Positions 29,590 through 38,206 of a stretch of 64,000 nucleotides of DNA are shown one piece after another. Source of the stretch: Oscillospiraceae bacterium (GTDB lineage: Bacteria; Bacillota; Clostridia; Oscillospirales; Oscillospiraceae); assembly GCA_015067665.1 (NCBI GenBank), contig SVLZ01000003.1, positions 1 through 64,000 on the forward strand, given 5' to 3'. Position 1 is the first letter of the stretch; every line of letters begins with the position of its first letter. A program made the position numbers and the translations under genes. Under the pieces are notes generated by a model, which had not been told where the DNA came from, did not search any database, and worked only from the letters and a program-made list of their open reading frames with translations.

Positions 29590-29820
29590 GTACCGAGAGA
29601 TTGCCACGGATGCAAAGCGTTCCCGCAATGACGGTGAGGGGCGGGACGGGGAACCCGTCCCCTACGGGGGGAGAACGGATCCTTCGGCTTCGCTCAGGAT
29701 GACGTCGTTTTTTCGGTAGGCGGTGGGCGATTTGTGAATCGCCCCTACGGTGAAAAACAAAAGGCGCTACCGGGAGATTGCCACACCAGCGTGCGCGCTG
29801 GTTCGCAATGACAACGGGGG
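29590..29820. repeat. Cluster of several dispersed-type palindromic repeats
   Basis: GAGATTGCCAC..CGCAATGAC (two copies), GGATCCTTCGGCTTCGCTCAGGATGAC, GGGCGATTTGTGAATCGCCCCT. Confidence 0.7.
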
Positions 29821-29833
29821 ATTATTCTGACGG

Positions 29834-30781
29834 TCAGATGCCGCCGACGATATCCAAGCTGATTTCTACATCACAGTTCGGGACGATGAAGGCATAGCAC
29901 CAATAGTCGCCAACTTCTTGCGATTGGATGTTTGTGCCGTTGACGGTGACAACAATATCCGCGTCCATAATTATGTTTGTGTAGAGCTTCATCAGCATAC
30001 CGGAGGGGTACTTTTCAGGAAGCTCGCCGGCGGGGTGAGTCTCCGGGAGACAAACAATAAGCTCGCTGCCCTCGGTAACGGTGATTTGATAGCTGTGTCC
30101 ATCTCCTGTGAAGGGGTCGTAGTCCTCGTGGCTACAGTTTACGCAGCTGCGGATGGTAACGGTCTGCTCTGTGCCGGGAACAGGGTAGGTAGTGCCCTCA
30201 TCGTAGCTATGCGCAAAGAAGCAGGGGTCGATGTGTTCTTCATCATAGTAATAGAAGCCGGTTGCGGGGGCTTCACCGCCTTTGCGCAGCGTAAGCTGGG
30301 TGTTATACTTGTAGTTCTTACCATCGTAAGAGTGGCTTGCGCCGGGTGAACGGTAGATGCCTAAGAACCAAAAGACAAGACTGCCGCCCTCGTCAGTGGT
30401 ACCGTCGGAGTAGACAAAGTAGTAATCCCCGTTTTGGCAATGCTGCGCCAAGGTTTCTGCGGGCTGGAAATAGTAGCTCATAAAAGCGATACTAAGGGAG
30501 CTTTTATAATGACCCCGGGTGCCGAGATACTGGAAATTCTGCGCCTTTAAGTAATCGTAAACGGACTGCACATAGGCATCAAATTCCTCGTTTGTCAGGA
30601 AATCATATACCTTCCAGTCGCTTTGGTTGAGCAGGGTAGGGCCGGTTTGGGGCAGGTCGGGCACAAGACATTCGGTAAGCGTTTCTTCGGAATACCAAAC
30701 GTCCTCCTGATAGCTTTCGCCACAGCCGGCGAGGGCGAAAAGCAGGCAGAGGATAAGAAATAGAGAGAGTTTTCTTGCCAT
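29834..30781 (-). CDS. Uncharacterised lipoprotein (315 aa)
   Basis: MARKLSLFLILCLLFALAGCGES lipobox. Confidence 0.65.
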   Translation of the reverse strand: MARKLSLFLILCLLFALAGCGESYQEDVWYSEETLTECLVPDLPQTGPTLLNQSDWKVYDFLTNEEFDAYVQSVYDYLKAQNFQYLGTRGHYKSSLSIAFMSYYFQPAETLAQHCQNGDYYFVYSDGTTDEGGSLVFWFLGIYRSPGASHSYDGKNYKYNTQLTLRKGGEAPATGFYYYDEEHIDPCFFAHSYDEGTTYPVPGTEQTVTIRSCVNCSHEDYDPFTGDGHSYQITVTEGSELIVCLPETHPAGELPEKYPSGMLMKLYTNIIMDADIVVTVNGTNIQSQEVGDYWCYAFIVPNCDVEISLDIVGGI

Positions 30782-30907
30782 AAACGGTCACTCCTTTTTG
30801 CGGTATGTTCATCATTAAGTTAACACAAAATTATGATGGTGTAAAGGATGCGTTTTCCAATTTCTGAGGGAAATGCTGCCAAAAGGCAGGGTATGGGGAA
30901 CAAAAGG

Positions 30908-30936
30908 TTGACATTAGGCCATATTTCGAGTATAAT
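30908..30936 (+). promoter_or_regulatory. Sigma-A-like promoter of the pilus operon
   Basis: TTGACA, 17 nt, TATAAT. Confidence 0.65.
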
Positions 30937-31056
30937 TTCCAAGTATAAACGGAAACTGTGCCCAATAGAATTTGAAGCGAAAGCGGAGCGGTTTTGGGCG
31001 ATTGATCGACAGAATTTTCGCTTTTTCCGGCGAATTCGGGGAAGGAGGGCCATCAA

Positions 31057-31584
31057 ATGAAGAAGAAGCAAAGAAAAGGTATGACGCTGGCGGAGATATG
31101 TATCGTTATGGCGGTGGTGGCCATCGTGTCCCTGTCGGTGACCTCTTTTGCCACCATGGCCAGCGGCCGCGGCACAGCTGCCGCCACCAAGCTGGACGCC
31201 ATGGGCGATTTGGAAATCGTGGAAGCTGTCGTGGAAAGCTGGATTTTGGAGGCTGCCAAAGACCCGGAAAATGAGTTTTTGATTGCTGAGGATAAATCCA
31301 ATATAACTGCGACAGATAAGAATGGAATAGTACTGGGAAGTATTATGCGTTCAGGACATACACTAAATGTAATCTTTCCGGGGAATACTGGTGCGGTATT
31401 CTATCAGTTAAAGACTATGAAGAACTTAGAGTTTGCGGCGGTGAAGAATGAAGATGAAACTGCAGCCATCTACTACTGCACCGTGACTTATGAGTACCGC
31501 AATGGTATTGTTACAAAAGAACAGACCTATACATTCTGCGTTTATCCCCGGGTGGGCGAGATCGTGTCTGCATCTGCGCAGTAA
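31057..31584 (+). CDS. Type IV pilin-like protein
   Basis: KKKQRKG/MTLAEICIVMAVVAIVSLSV prepilin peptidase site with Glu5. Confidence 0.8.
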   Translation: MKKKQRKGMTLAEICIVMAVVAIVSLSVTSFATMASGRGTAAATKLDAMGDLEIVEAVVESWILEAAKDPENEFLIAEDKSNITATDKNGIVLGSIMRSGHTLNVIFPGNTGAVFYQLKTMKNLEFAAVKNEDETAAIYYCTVTYEYRNGIVTKEQTYTFCVYPRVGEIVSASAQ

Positions 31585-31609
31585 GAAATTATGAAAGGAG
31601 GGCGATCCT

Positions 31610-32062
31610 ATGAAAGAGAATATGAAATCCCGTAGGGGTGTTGCACTTGCAGAAGCTGTGATTGCCCTCGTAGTCATCGGTATTATCAGTGTTGCGACGC
31701 TTACAATAATTTTTAGCTCCGTACAGGTGGAGAATAAGACGATTGTGGCAATGGATGTCCGCAATCAGGCGGAAAATGCCATTGAGTGCTTCCGTTTTGC
31801 TAAGGGCAATGAGGAAACTTTTATTGCGTGTTTGAAGAGAACAACGGCAGATAGCGAGTCGGATTTTATTGAGACTGGTGTGGATACGCATATTTATGCT
31901 CTCGACAAGGGCGGCTATGAAATCGTCATTACTGTGATGGTTGACGATGCGGGCGAAATGACCGGATTTGAATTTGTTGCTGCCTATGAAAATAAGATTG
32001 AAGACCCAATTTATGATTTTGATTTTCCTAAACCCTCCAACGAAGGAGGTAGTGAACAATGA
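31610..32062 (+). CDS. Type IV pilin-like protein
   Basis: KSRRG/VALAEAVIALVVIGIISVATL. Confidence 0.8.
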   Translation: MKENMKSRRGVALAEAVIALVVIGIISVATLTIIFSSVQVENKTIVAMDVRNQAENAIECFRFAKGNEETFIACLKRTTADSESDFIETGVDTHIYALDKGGYEIVITVMVDDAGEMTGFEFVAAYENKIEDPIYDFDFPKPSNEGGSEQ

Positions 32063-33234
32063 AAAAGAAATTACTTGACCGCCGGGGCGCGGCCATTGAG
32101 CTTGCCATTATGATGATGGTATTCAGCATCTTTATTACTACCATCGTGCTGACCACAGCATTGCTGCAGAATTCCCATAAAGCTAAGGCAGAGCTGGGCA
32201 TCAAGCAGGACATTTTCCTTGAGCAGCTGGGTGAAGATTTCGTGGATGCTGTTTTGAGTGGTGGAATGAATACGGGTTGGAAACCTGAGGGATACAAGGA
32301 CATTACATTTGTTGACACGACTGAGAGACATAACTTTGGCGATAAAGAGACTATAAAAGCTACCTGTACGGAAGATGGGAGAATTATACAAACCTGTCTA
32401 AGCTGCGGTTATCAAAAGCTCATAGAAACGCTTCCTGCGCTCGGACATAATACAACGGGTATCGATTGCCACGAGGCAAACGGAGCGTGCAAAGATTGTG
32501 GTGCGTTAGTGCCGGTAGAACATAGTTGGGTGTCGGATACGGCAGCAAGTTGTACGGAAGAAATAATTGCAGACTGCAAATGTACGGTTTGTGGAGAAGA
32601 GGAAAGGAGAGTTCTTTCCGCTTTAGGGCACAGCTTTGGCGATGAGGTGATTACGAAAGAGCCTAATTGCACAGAAAAAGGCGAAAAAACATTCACTTGT
32701 ACTATATGCGGACATAACGAAGAACAAGAAATTGAAGCAATGGGACACGCCTGGGACGATGGCGTGGCTAAAGATGGGAAAACCTGTGCAGATCAGGATG
32801 GGATTATGTTGTTCTCCTGCACAAACAAGGATTGCAATGCAACAGAAGAGCGCCCTATTCCTCATAAAGAGTGGGATGAAGGTGTTGTTACCAAAGAACC
32901 TTCTCACACAGAAGAGGGTGTAATGACATATACTTGCGTATGTGGCGCTACGGAACTGAAGCCAATTGAAAAGACTAAGGAACACAGCTTTAATGAAAAC
33001 GATATATGTGTATGTGGCGCAAGAAGAAATCATTATATTCTGACAGTCATAACTGCCGGAAAGGATGCGTACAAGCTGCATATACAAGGAATTGATGCAG
33101 TGGAAAATCCCCAAGGCATCCCGGAGGGAAGCTCTGATGTGATAGATGCTTGCGGCTCGGTTGTGCTGAAGATTTCTATTGAGTGGAGCGAAACAGATAA
33201 TGCTTACAAGATTACGGAATGGAGTAAGAAATGA
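32059..33234 (+). CDS. Pilin-like N-terminus fused to Cys-rich repeats
   Basis: DRRG/AAIELAIMMMVFSIFITTIVL; repeated CTE.G...TC..CG modules. Confidence 0.75.
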   Translation: MKKKLLDRRGAAIELAIMMMVFSIFITTIVLTTALLQNSHKAKAELGIKQDIFLEQLGEDFVDAVLSGGMNTGWKPEGYKDITFVDTTERHNFGDKETIKATCTEDGRIIQTCLSCGYQKLIETLPALGHNTTGIDCHEANGACKDCGALVPVEHSWVSDTAASCTEEIIADCKCTVCGEEERRVLSALGHSFGDEVITKEPNCTEKGEKTFTCTICGHNEEQEIEAMGHAWDDGVAKDGKTCADQDGIMLFSCTNKDCNATEERPIPHKEWDEGVVTKEPSHTEEGVMTYTCVCGATELKPIEKTKEHSFNENDICVCGARRNHYILTVITAGKDAYKLHIQGIDAVENPQGIPEGSSDVIDACGSVVLKISIEWSETDNAYKITEWSKK

Positions 33235-34436
33235 GAGGAGTTTTGGCAAGTATGTTTGAAAGTCCTATAAATGCCGTCATCGGCATTGATACAGATGCGG
33301 AAACTTTCAGCTTTTATGTGGATTTGGGCGACAAACGGGAGGCACAGCAGGTGGTTTCTTACCGCTGCCGTCCCTTCTGCGAGGAGTTCTACCAAAAGCT
33401 GGACAAGGCCATTAAGAATTATCAGCAGAGAAACCCCTCTGTTTCTATGGCAAAGGTTGCGATCGTGCTGTCGGACGATGCGTTTTTGATGGACACCATC
33501 AATGTGCCTACCATCAACCGCCGGGCAATGGAAAACTCCTTGGAGGTTGCCATCGGCGCGACCTATAAGAATAAAAAAGAGCTGCGTTACCGCACCTACC
33601 CCCTGAACCAAAATAAGCAGTTCTCTACCTTCGGCCTTGTAGGTGTCCGCAAGGATATTTTAGAAAAGCTGCAGGAGGTTTGCACGGCCAATCAGGTGGG
33701 CATCCACTGCGTTACCTCTGCTGCAAATGCTATGGCCAGCGGCGCGATGGCCCTCAACGGCAGACTGAGAAACGGTACATATCTCCTTCTTGATGTGAAG
33801 GAAAGCTGCTGCCGGTTTGCCTTTGTGAATAAAGGGCGTGTCATCGGCGCGTACCGCCTGCCCTTTGGTGAGGCAATGCTCTATAAGTCCCGCATGGTTT
33901 CTGAGGATCTGCTGTTTGACCACAGCAGCGGCGAGCTTTTGGTTCTCAATGCCAACGAAAAGGCAAAGGCCAAGCACATCACGATGATGGGCGAGGAGGT
34001 TTTGGCAGATCCGGACGCGATGCCGGCGCAGATGGAGGAAGAAGAGGAAGAAGACGAGGCTATGTTTGTTGCGGCTGCCGGTAACGGCAAGCGCACCGGC
34101 AGAAAGCTGCCGAAATTTATGCAGCGTGAGCTGCCGACTGACCGGGAAGGCTTTGTTTATGAGAATTTCCGCATCATCCTCAAATGGACATTAGACCTCT
34201 TAAACGGCAATCCTACCATTACGGCCCAAGGCCCGATCGATATGGTCTATGTCAATATGGCGAAGGAATACGATTTCCTGTTCCCCCGACTCAATTCCGA
34301 GGAGGAAGGCCACCGCGTGAAATTTGTACCGCTGCTGCCCGGTAACGGCTACAGCGATTTGGCTGCCGATGCACACGATTTGGAGCTTTACGGCGGTTTC
34401 CAGCTCCGCCAGTTCGGCAAGCTTAATAGCTTTTGA
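33231..34436 (+). CDS. PilM-like type IV pilus assembly protein
   Basis: Actin-like fold features and position before pilD/pilC/pilB-like genes. Confidence 0.65.
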   Translation: MRGVLASMFESPINAVIGIDTDAETFSFYVDLGDKREAQQVVSYRCRPFCEEFYQKLDKAIKNYQQRNPSVSMAKVAIVLSDDAFLMDTINVPTINRRAMENSLEVAIGATYKNKKELRYRTYPLNQNKQFSTFGLVGVRKDILEKLQEVCTANQVGIHCVTSAANAMASGAMALNGRLRNGTYLLLDVKESCCRFAFVNKGRVIGAYRLPFGEAMLYKSRMVSEDLLFDHSSGELLVLNANEKAKAKHITMMGEEVLADPDAMPAQMEEEEEEDEAMFVAAAGNGKRTGRKLPKFMQRELPTDREGFVYENFRIILKWTLDLLNGNPTITAQGPIDMVYVNMAKEYDFLFPRLNSEEEGHRVKFVPLLPGNGYSDLAADAHDLELYGGFQLRQFGKLNSF

Positions 34437-34457
34437 TAAAAAATAAGGAGAGATCAT

Positions 34458-35255
34458 ATGGACCCGCAGGAATTTACAATGCTTTGCGTATATATACTTT
34501 CCGGCATATTGGGCCTATGCGTGGGCAGCTTTCTCAATGTGGTGATCTACCGCCTGCCCAATGAAATGAACCTCTCTAAACCCGGCTCTCACTGCACAAA
34601 GTGCAGCTACAGCCTCAAATGGTACGACAATATCCCCGTACTTTCTTATTTGCTCCTTGGCGGCAAGTGCCGTAAGTGTAAGAGCCCTATATCGCCCCGG
34701 TATATGATCGTTGAGATCATAAATGCGGCCCTTTGGCTATTGTCAGCAGCCCTATACTGGGAGGTTAGTCCTGTCTATGCCGGTGCGGTGGCGGTGGCTT
34801 GCTCGGCACTTATTTGCATTTTCTTTATCGACTTGGAGCATATGCTCATTTATAACCGCTTTACCATCCTTGTAGCCATTGCCGGTGTGATCGCCGCGGT
34901 CACGCAGGCAGAGGGCGCGTGGTACGATCACATAATCGGCGGATTAGTTGGCGCAGCGGCATTTCTCGGCATCTACTACGGTGCGATCGCGGTACTGAAA
35001 CAAGAGGGACTGGGCTTTGGCGACGTGAAATATGCCGCTGCAGCGGGACTGCTCTTGGGCTGGCAGAGATTTTTGCTTTCGATCCTTATTGCATCCGTAG
35101 CAGGCGCTTTGGTTATGGTCATTTCTAACCGGATCACCAATGCGGACAAGCGGAAAGAATACCCCTTCGGACCCTTCCTTGTGGTGGGGACGCTGGTGGC
35201 GCTGTTCTTTGGCAATGGGGTGATCTCTTGGTATATCGGACTTTTACTGCAATAG
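34458..35255 (+). CDS. Prepilin peptidase (A24 family)
   Basis: GSFLNVVIYRLP, CxxC pairs, FFIDLEHMLIYNRF and GFGDVKYAAAAGL aspartates. Confidence 0.92.
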   Translation: MDPQEFTMLCVYILSGILGLCVGSFLNVVIYRLPNEMNLSKPGSHCTKCSYSLKWYDNIPVLSYLLLGGKCRKCKSPISPRYMIVEIINAALWLLSAALYWEVSPVYAGAVAVACSALICIFFIDLEHMLIYNRFTILVAIAGVIAAVTQAEGAWYDHIIGGLVGAAAFLGIYYGAIAVLKQEGLGFGDVKYAAAAGLLLGWQRFLLSILIASVAGALVMVISNRITNADKRKEYPFGPFLVVGTLVALFFGNGVISWYIGLLLQ

Positions 35256-35274
35256 GAAGGGAGAATGATCCTCT

Positions 35275-36486
35275 ATGCAAAAATATAAATATACAGCAGT
35301 TGACCTGCAAAAACACAAAATTAAGGGTGTCTTTATCGCAAAGGACGAGGCGGACTTGGCAGAACAGCTGGCGAAGCAAAGCCTGTTTCTGATTTCCGCC
35401 AAGCCATACACCGGCGGCACCTCCGGCTCGTTTTTCAGCTTTGAGCAGACGGTTACCATTAAGGAGCTGACCGGCTTCTGCCGGCAGTATGCCATTATGC
35501 TCAATACCCACATTCCCATTTTGGACTGTTTGGATATTCTGAAAAATCAGCCCTACACCAACTACTTTAAGAATGTGATCTCCGTTATTTACGAGGATGT
35601 AGAAAGTGGTATCCTGCTGTCGGAGGCGCTGGAAAAGCACAAGAACGTATTCCCGGATTTCTTCCGCAGTATGATCAAGGTCGGTGAAATTTCCGGTCAT
35701 TTGGATGCGGTGCTGAACTCTTTAGCGGAATACTACGAAACTGAGTCCGAAAACCGTCGGAAGATCAAGAGCGCGCTTTCTTATCCTATGATGCTGATGG
35801 GTATGACGGTTGGCATCGTTGTGCTGATGCTGGCGGTGGTTGTGCCTACATTCCGGGATACCCTCAGCAAGCTGAATGTGGAGCCGGAGGGCTTGACAGC
35901 TGCTATTTATGCAATCTCTGATTTTCTGCTAAATTACTGGCAGATACTCCTGCTGGTGATTTTGGGCGTGGTGCTTGCGATCATGCTGGTTAACCGTACG
36001 GAAAAGGGCAAGTATTTCTTTGATGTCTGCAAGTTGACCATTCCGGTCATTAAGACCATTCAGATCAATACCATCACCTCCCGCTTTGCAAGAGCCTTCG
36101 CACTGCTGCTGAGCAGCGGTCTTGACCTTAACGAAGCCCTTAACGCGACAGAAATTGTTATTGGCAACCGGTACTTATCAAAACGCTTCCACGAGGCGGC
36201 AGAGGCGGTGCGCGGCGGTATGTCCCTGACCAACGCCTTTGAGAGCTATCGACTGTTCCCACCTATGATGGTACAGATGATCACCATCGGTGAAAAGACC
36301 AATGCGCTGGACGATGTACTTACCCGTTCCTGCAAGTTCTTTGACGATCAGGTGGAAATCTCCGTCAACTCCCTCACAAACAAACTGCAGCCGTTGATGC
36401 TGCTGATTATGGGCGCCGTCATTATTACGCTGTTCTTGGCGGTTTACTCTCCCATCCTCTCCATTATGACAGGACTGAACGTATAA
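35275..36486 (+). CDS. Type II secretion/pilus assembly PilC/GspF family protein
   Basis: FCRQYAIMLNTHIPILDCLDIL; MIKVGEISGHLDAVL. Confidence 0.9.
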   Translation: MQKYKYTAVDLQKHKIKGVFIAKDEADLAEQLAKQSLFLISAKPYTGGTSGSFFSFEQTVTIKELTGFCRQYAIMLNTHIPILDCLDILKNQPYTNYFKNVISVIYEDVESGILLSEALEKHKNVFPDFFRSMIKVGEISGHLDAVLNSLAEYYETESENRRKIKSALSYPMMLMGMTVGIVVLMLAVVVPTFRDTLSKLNVEPEGLTAAIYAISDFLLNYWQILLLVILGVVLAIMLVNRTEKGKYFFDVCKLTIPVIKTIQINTITSRFARAFALLLSSGLDLNEALNATEIVIGNRYLSKRFHEAAEAVRGGMSLTNAFESYRLFPPMMVQMITIGEKTNALDDVLTRSCKFFDDQVEISVNSLTNKLQPLMLLIMGAVIITLFLAVYSPILSIMTGLNV

Positions 36487-36499
36487 GAGGTAACACACT

Positions 36500-38188
36500 A
36501 TGAATACAAATTTCGAGCTGCTTCAATTTTATATTTATAAAAAGCTCGTCAAGCGTAAGGATGCCCAAACTTTTTTGGAAGAAGCTACCCGCTTGAATAT
36601 CAGCATCCGTGACTATTTGCTGACCAAGGAAATCATCACGGATAATAGCGATTTGGAGGCGCTGGCAGAGTACTACTGCATGCCCAGCGTGGAAATCGAT
36701 ATGCTGGAGATCAATGAGGAGCTGTTTGATCTCTTTACCTTCGATTTTATGAAGAAGCACAAGGTCGTACCGATCAGCTACGACAAAAACGGTGTACTTC
36801 TGGTGGCCTGCGCAAAGCCGCTGAGCTGTCACGCAATGTCCTCCATTTCTTCGCAGCTTGCCTGTAAGTGCCAGTATATTCTGGTGCCTTCCGTGCAGGT
36901 TGAGCGGTATGTTGACTCTGTTTCTGCTGTGGTCTCTACCTCCGCAGCGCTGAGTGACCTGAATACGGAGAAGGAAGAGCAGCAGGTAAATGCTCTGCAA
37001 AGTACCGGTGTGGCCGGCGCCAGCGAGGGCGATGTTATCAACAACCCTGCCGTTCGTCTTGTTGACTCTGTTATCCGTGAGGCGATCCCTTACCGGGCCA
37101 GCGATATCCACATCGAGCCTTTTGAGAAAGCTGTCCGCGTCCGCTACCGTATCGACGGTGACCTGCAGGACCGTGCAGAATTCCCCATTGAGGCATACTC
37201 TGCAATCTGCGCCAGACTTAAGATTATGGCAGGTTTGAATATTGCAGAGCGCCGTGTGCCCCAGGATGGTCGTATCAATATGAATATCGGCGGCAAGGAA
37301 TACGACTTCCGTGTATCTACGCTGCCTACTGTCTTTGGCGAAAAGTTCGTTATCCGTGTGCTGGATAAGACTTCCTTTAACTTTACCCGGCAGGACCTTG
37401 GTTTTACCGATGAAGAAAATGCAGTTGTTGACAGAATGCTTGCCCGCCCCCACGGCATTATTCTGCTGACCGGCCCTACGGGCTGCGGTAAGTCTACCAC
37501 GCTGTACTCCTTCCTGAAGGAAGTCAACAACTCTACGGTTAATATCGTTACTGTTGAAGACCCTGTGGAATATACTATGGCCGGTGTCAACCAGACCCAA
37601 GTCAATACCAAGGCAAATATGACCTTTGCGGCTGCGCTACGCTCTATCCTCCGTCAAGACCCGGATATTATTATGATCGGTGAGATTCGTGACGAAGAGA
37701 CGGCGGAAATTGCAGTTCGAAGCGCAATTACCGGCCACATCGTGTTTAGTACCCTCCATACCAACGATGCACCAGGCGCTATTTTGAGACTTCAGGATAT
37801 GGGCATCGATAACTATCTCGTTGCCGATGCGTTGGTGGGTGTTATTGCCCAGCGTCTTGTAAAGCGTCTGTGCCCGGCTTGTAAGAAGAAGGGCCGTACC
37901 AATGCCAAGGAGATGGAGATCCTTGGTCTTACGGAACCGATTTCCATTGCGCGGCCGCAGGGCTGCCAATTCTGTAACAATACCGGTTACAAGGGGAGAA
38001 TTGCTGTTCATGAGGTTATGTATATGAACGAGGCAATGAAGAGCGCTGCTATGAACGAGCGCAATTTGGACGTTCTGCGCAAGCTGGCAGCAGAAAACGG
38101 TATGAATACCCTGTGGAATTCCTGCCGCAGCTTGGTGCTTAAGGGTGTCACCAGCATTCAGGAGCTCATGTTCTTGAACGCAGAATAA
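36500..38188 (+). CDS. PilB/GspE family assembly ATPase
   Basis: [40 protein letters not shown]...CQFCNNTGYKGR. Confidence 0.95.
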   Translation: MNTNFELLQFYIYKKLVKRKDAQTFLEEATRLNISIRDYLLTKEIITDNSDLEALAEYYCMPSVEIDMLEINEELFDLFTFDFMKKHKVVPISYDKNGVLLVACAKPLSCHAMSSISSQLACKCQYILVPSVQVERYVDSVSAVVSTSAALSDLNTEKEEQQVNALQSTGVAGASEGDVINNPAVRLVDSVIREAIPYRASDIHIEPFEKAVRVRYRIDGDLQDRAEFPIEAYSAICARLKIMAGLNIAERRVPQDGRINMNIGGKEYDFRVSTLPTVFGEKFVIRVLDKTSFNFTRQDLGFTDEENAVVDRMLARPHGIILLTGPTGCGKSTTLYSFLKEVNNSTVNIVTVEDPVEYTMAGVNQTQVNTKANMTFAAALRSILRQDPDIIMIGEIRDEETAEIAVRSAITGHIVFSTLHTNDAPGAILRLQDMGIDNYLVADALVGVIAQRLVKRLCPACKKKGRTNAKEMEILGLTEPISIARPQGCQFCNNTGYKGRIAVHEVMYMNEAMKSAAMNERNLDVLRKLAAENGMNTLWNSCRSLVLKGVTSIQELMFLNAE

Positions 38189-38206
38189 TCATTTAGGAGG
38201 AGCGAT

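Noticed and set aside
36464-37600. 378-aa minus-strand ORF opposite pilB-like gene
   Set aside because: Antisense to a highly conserved PilB/GspE ATPase gene
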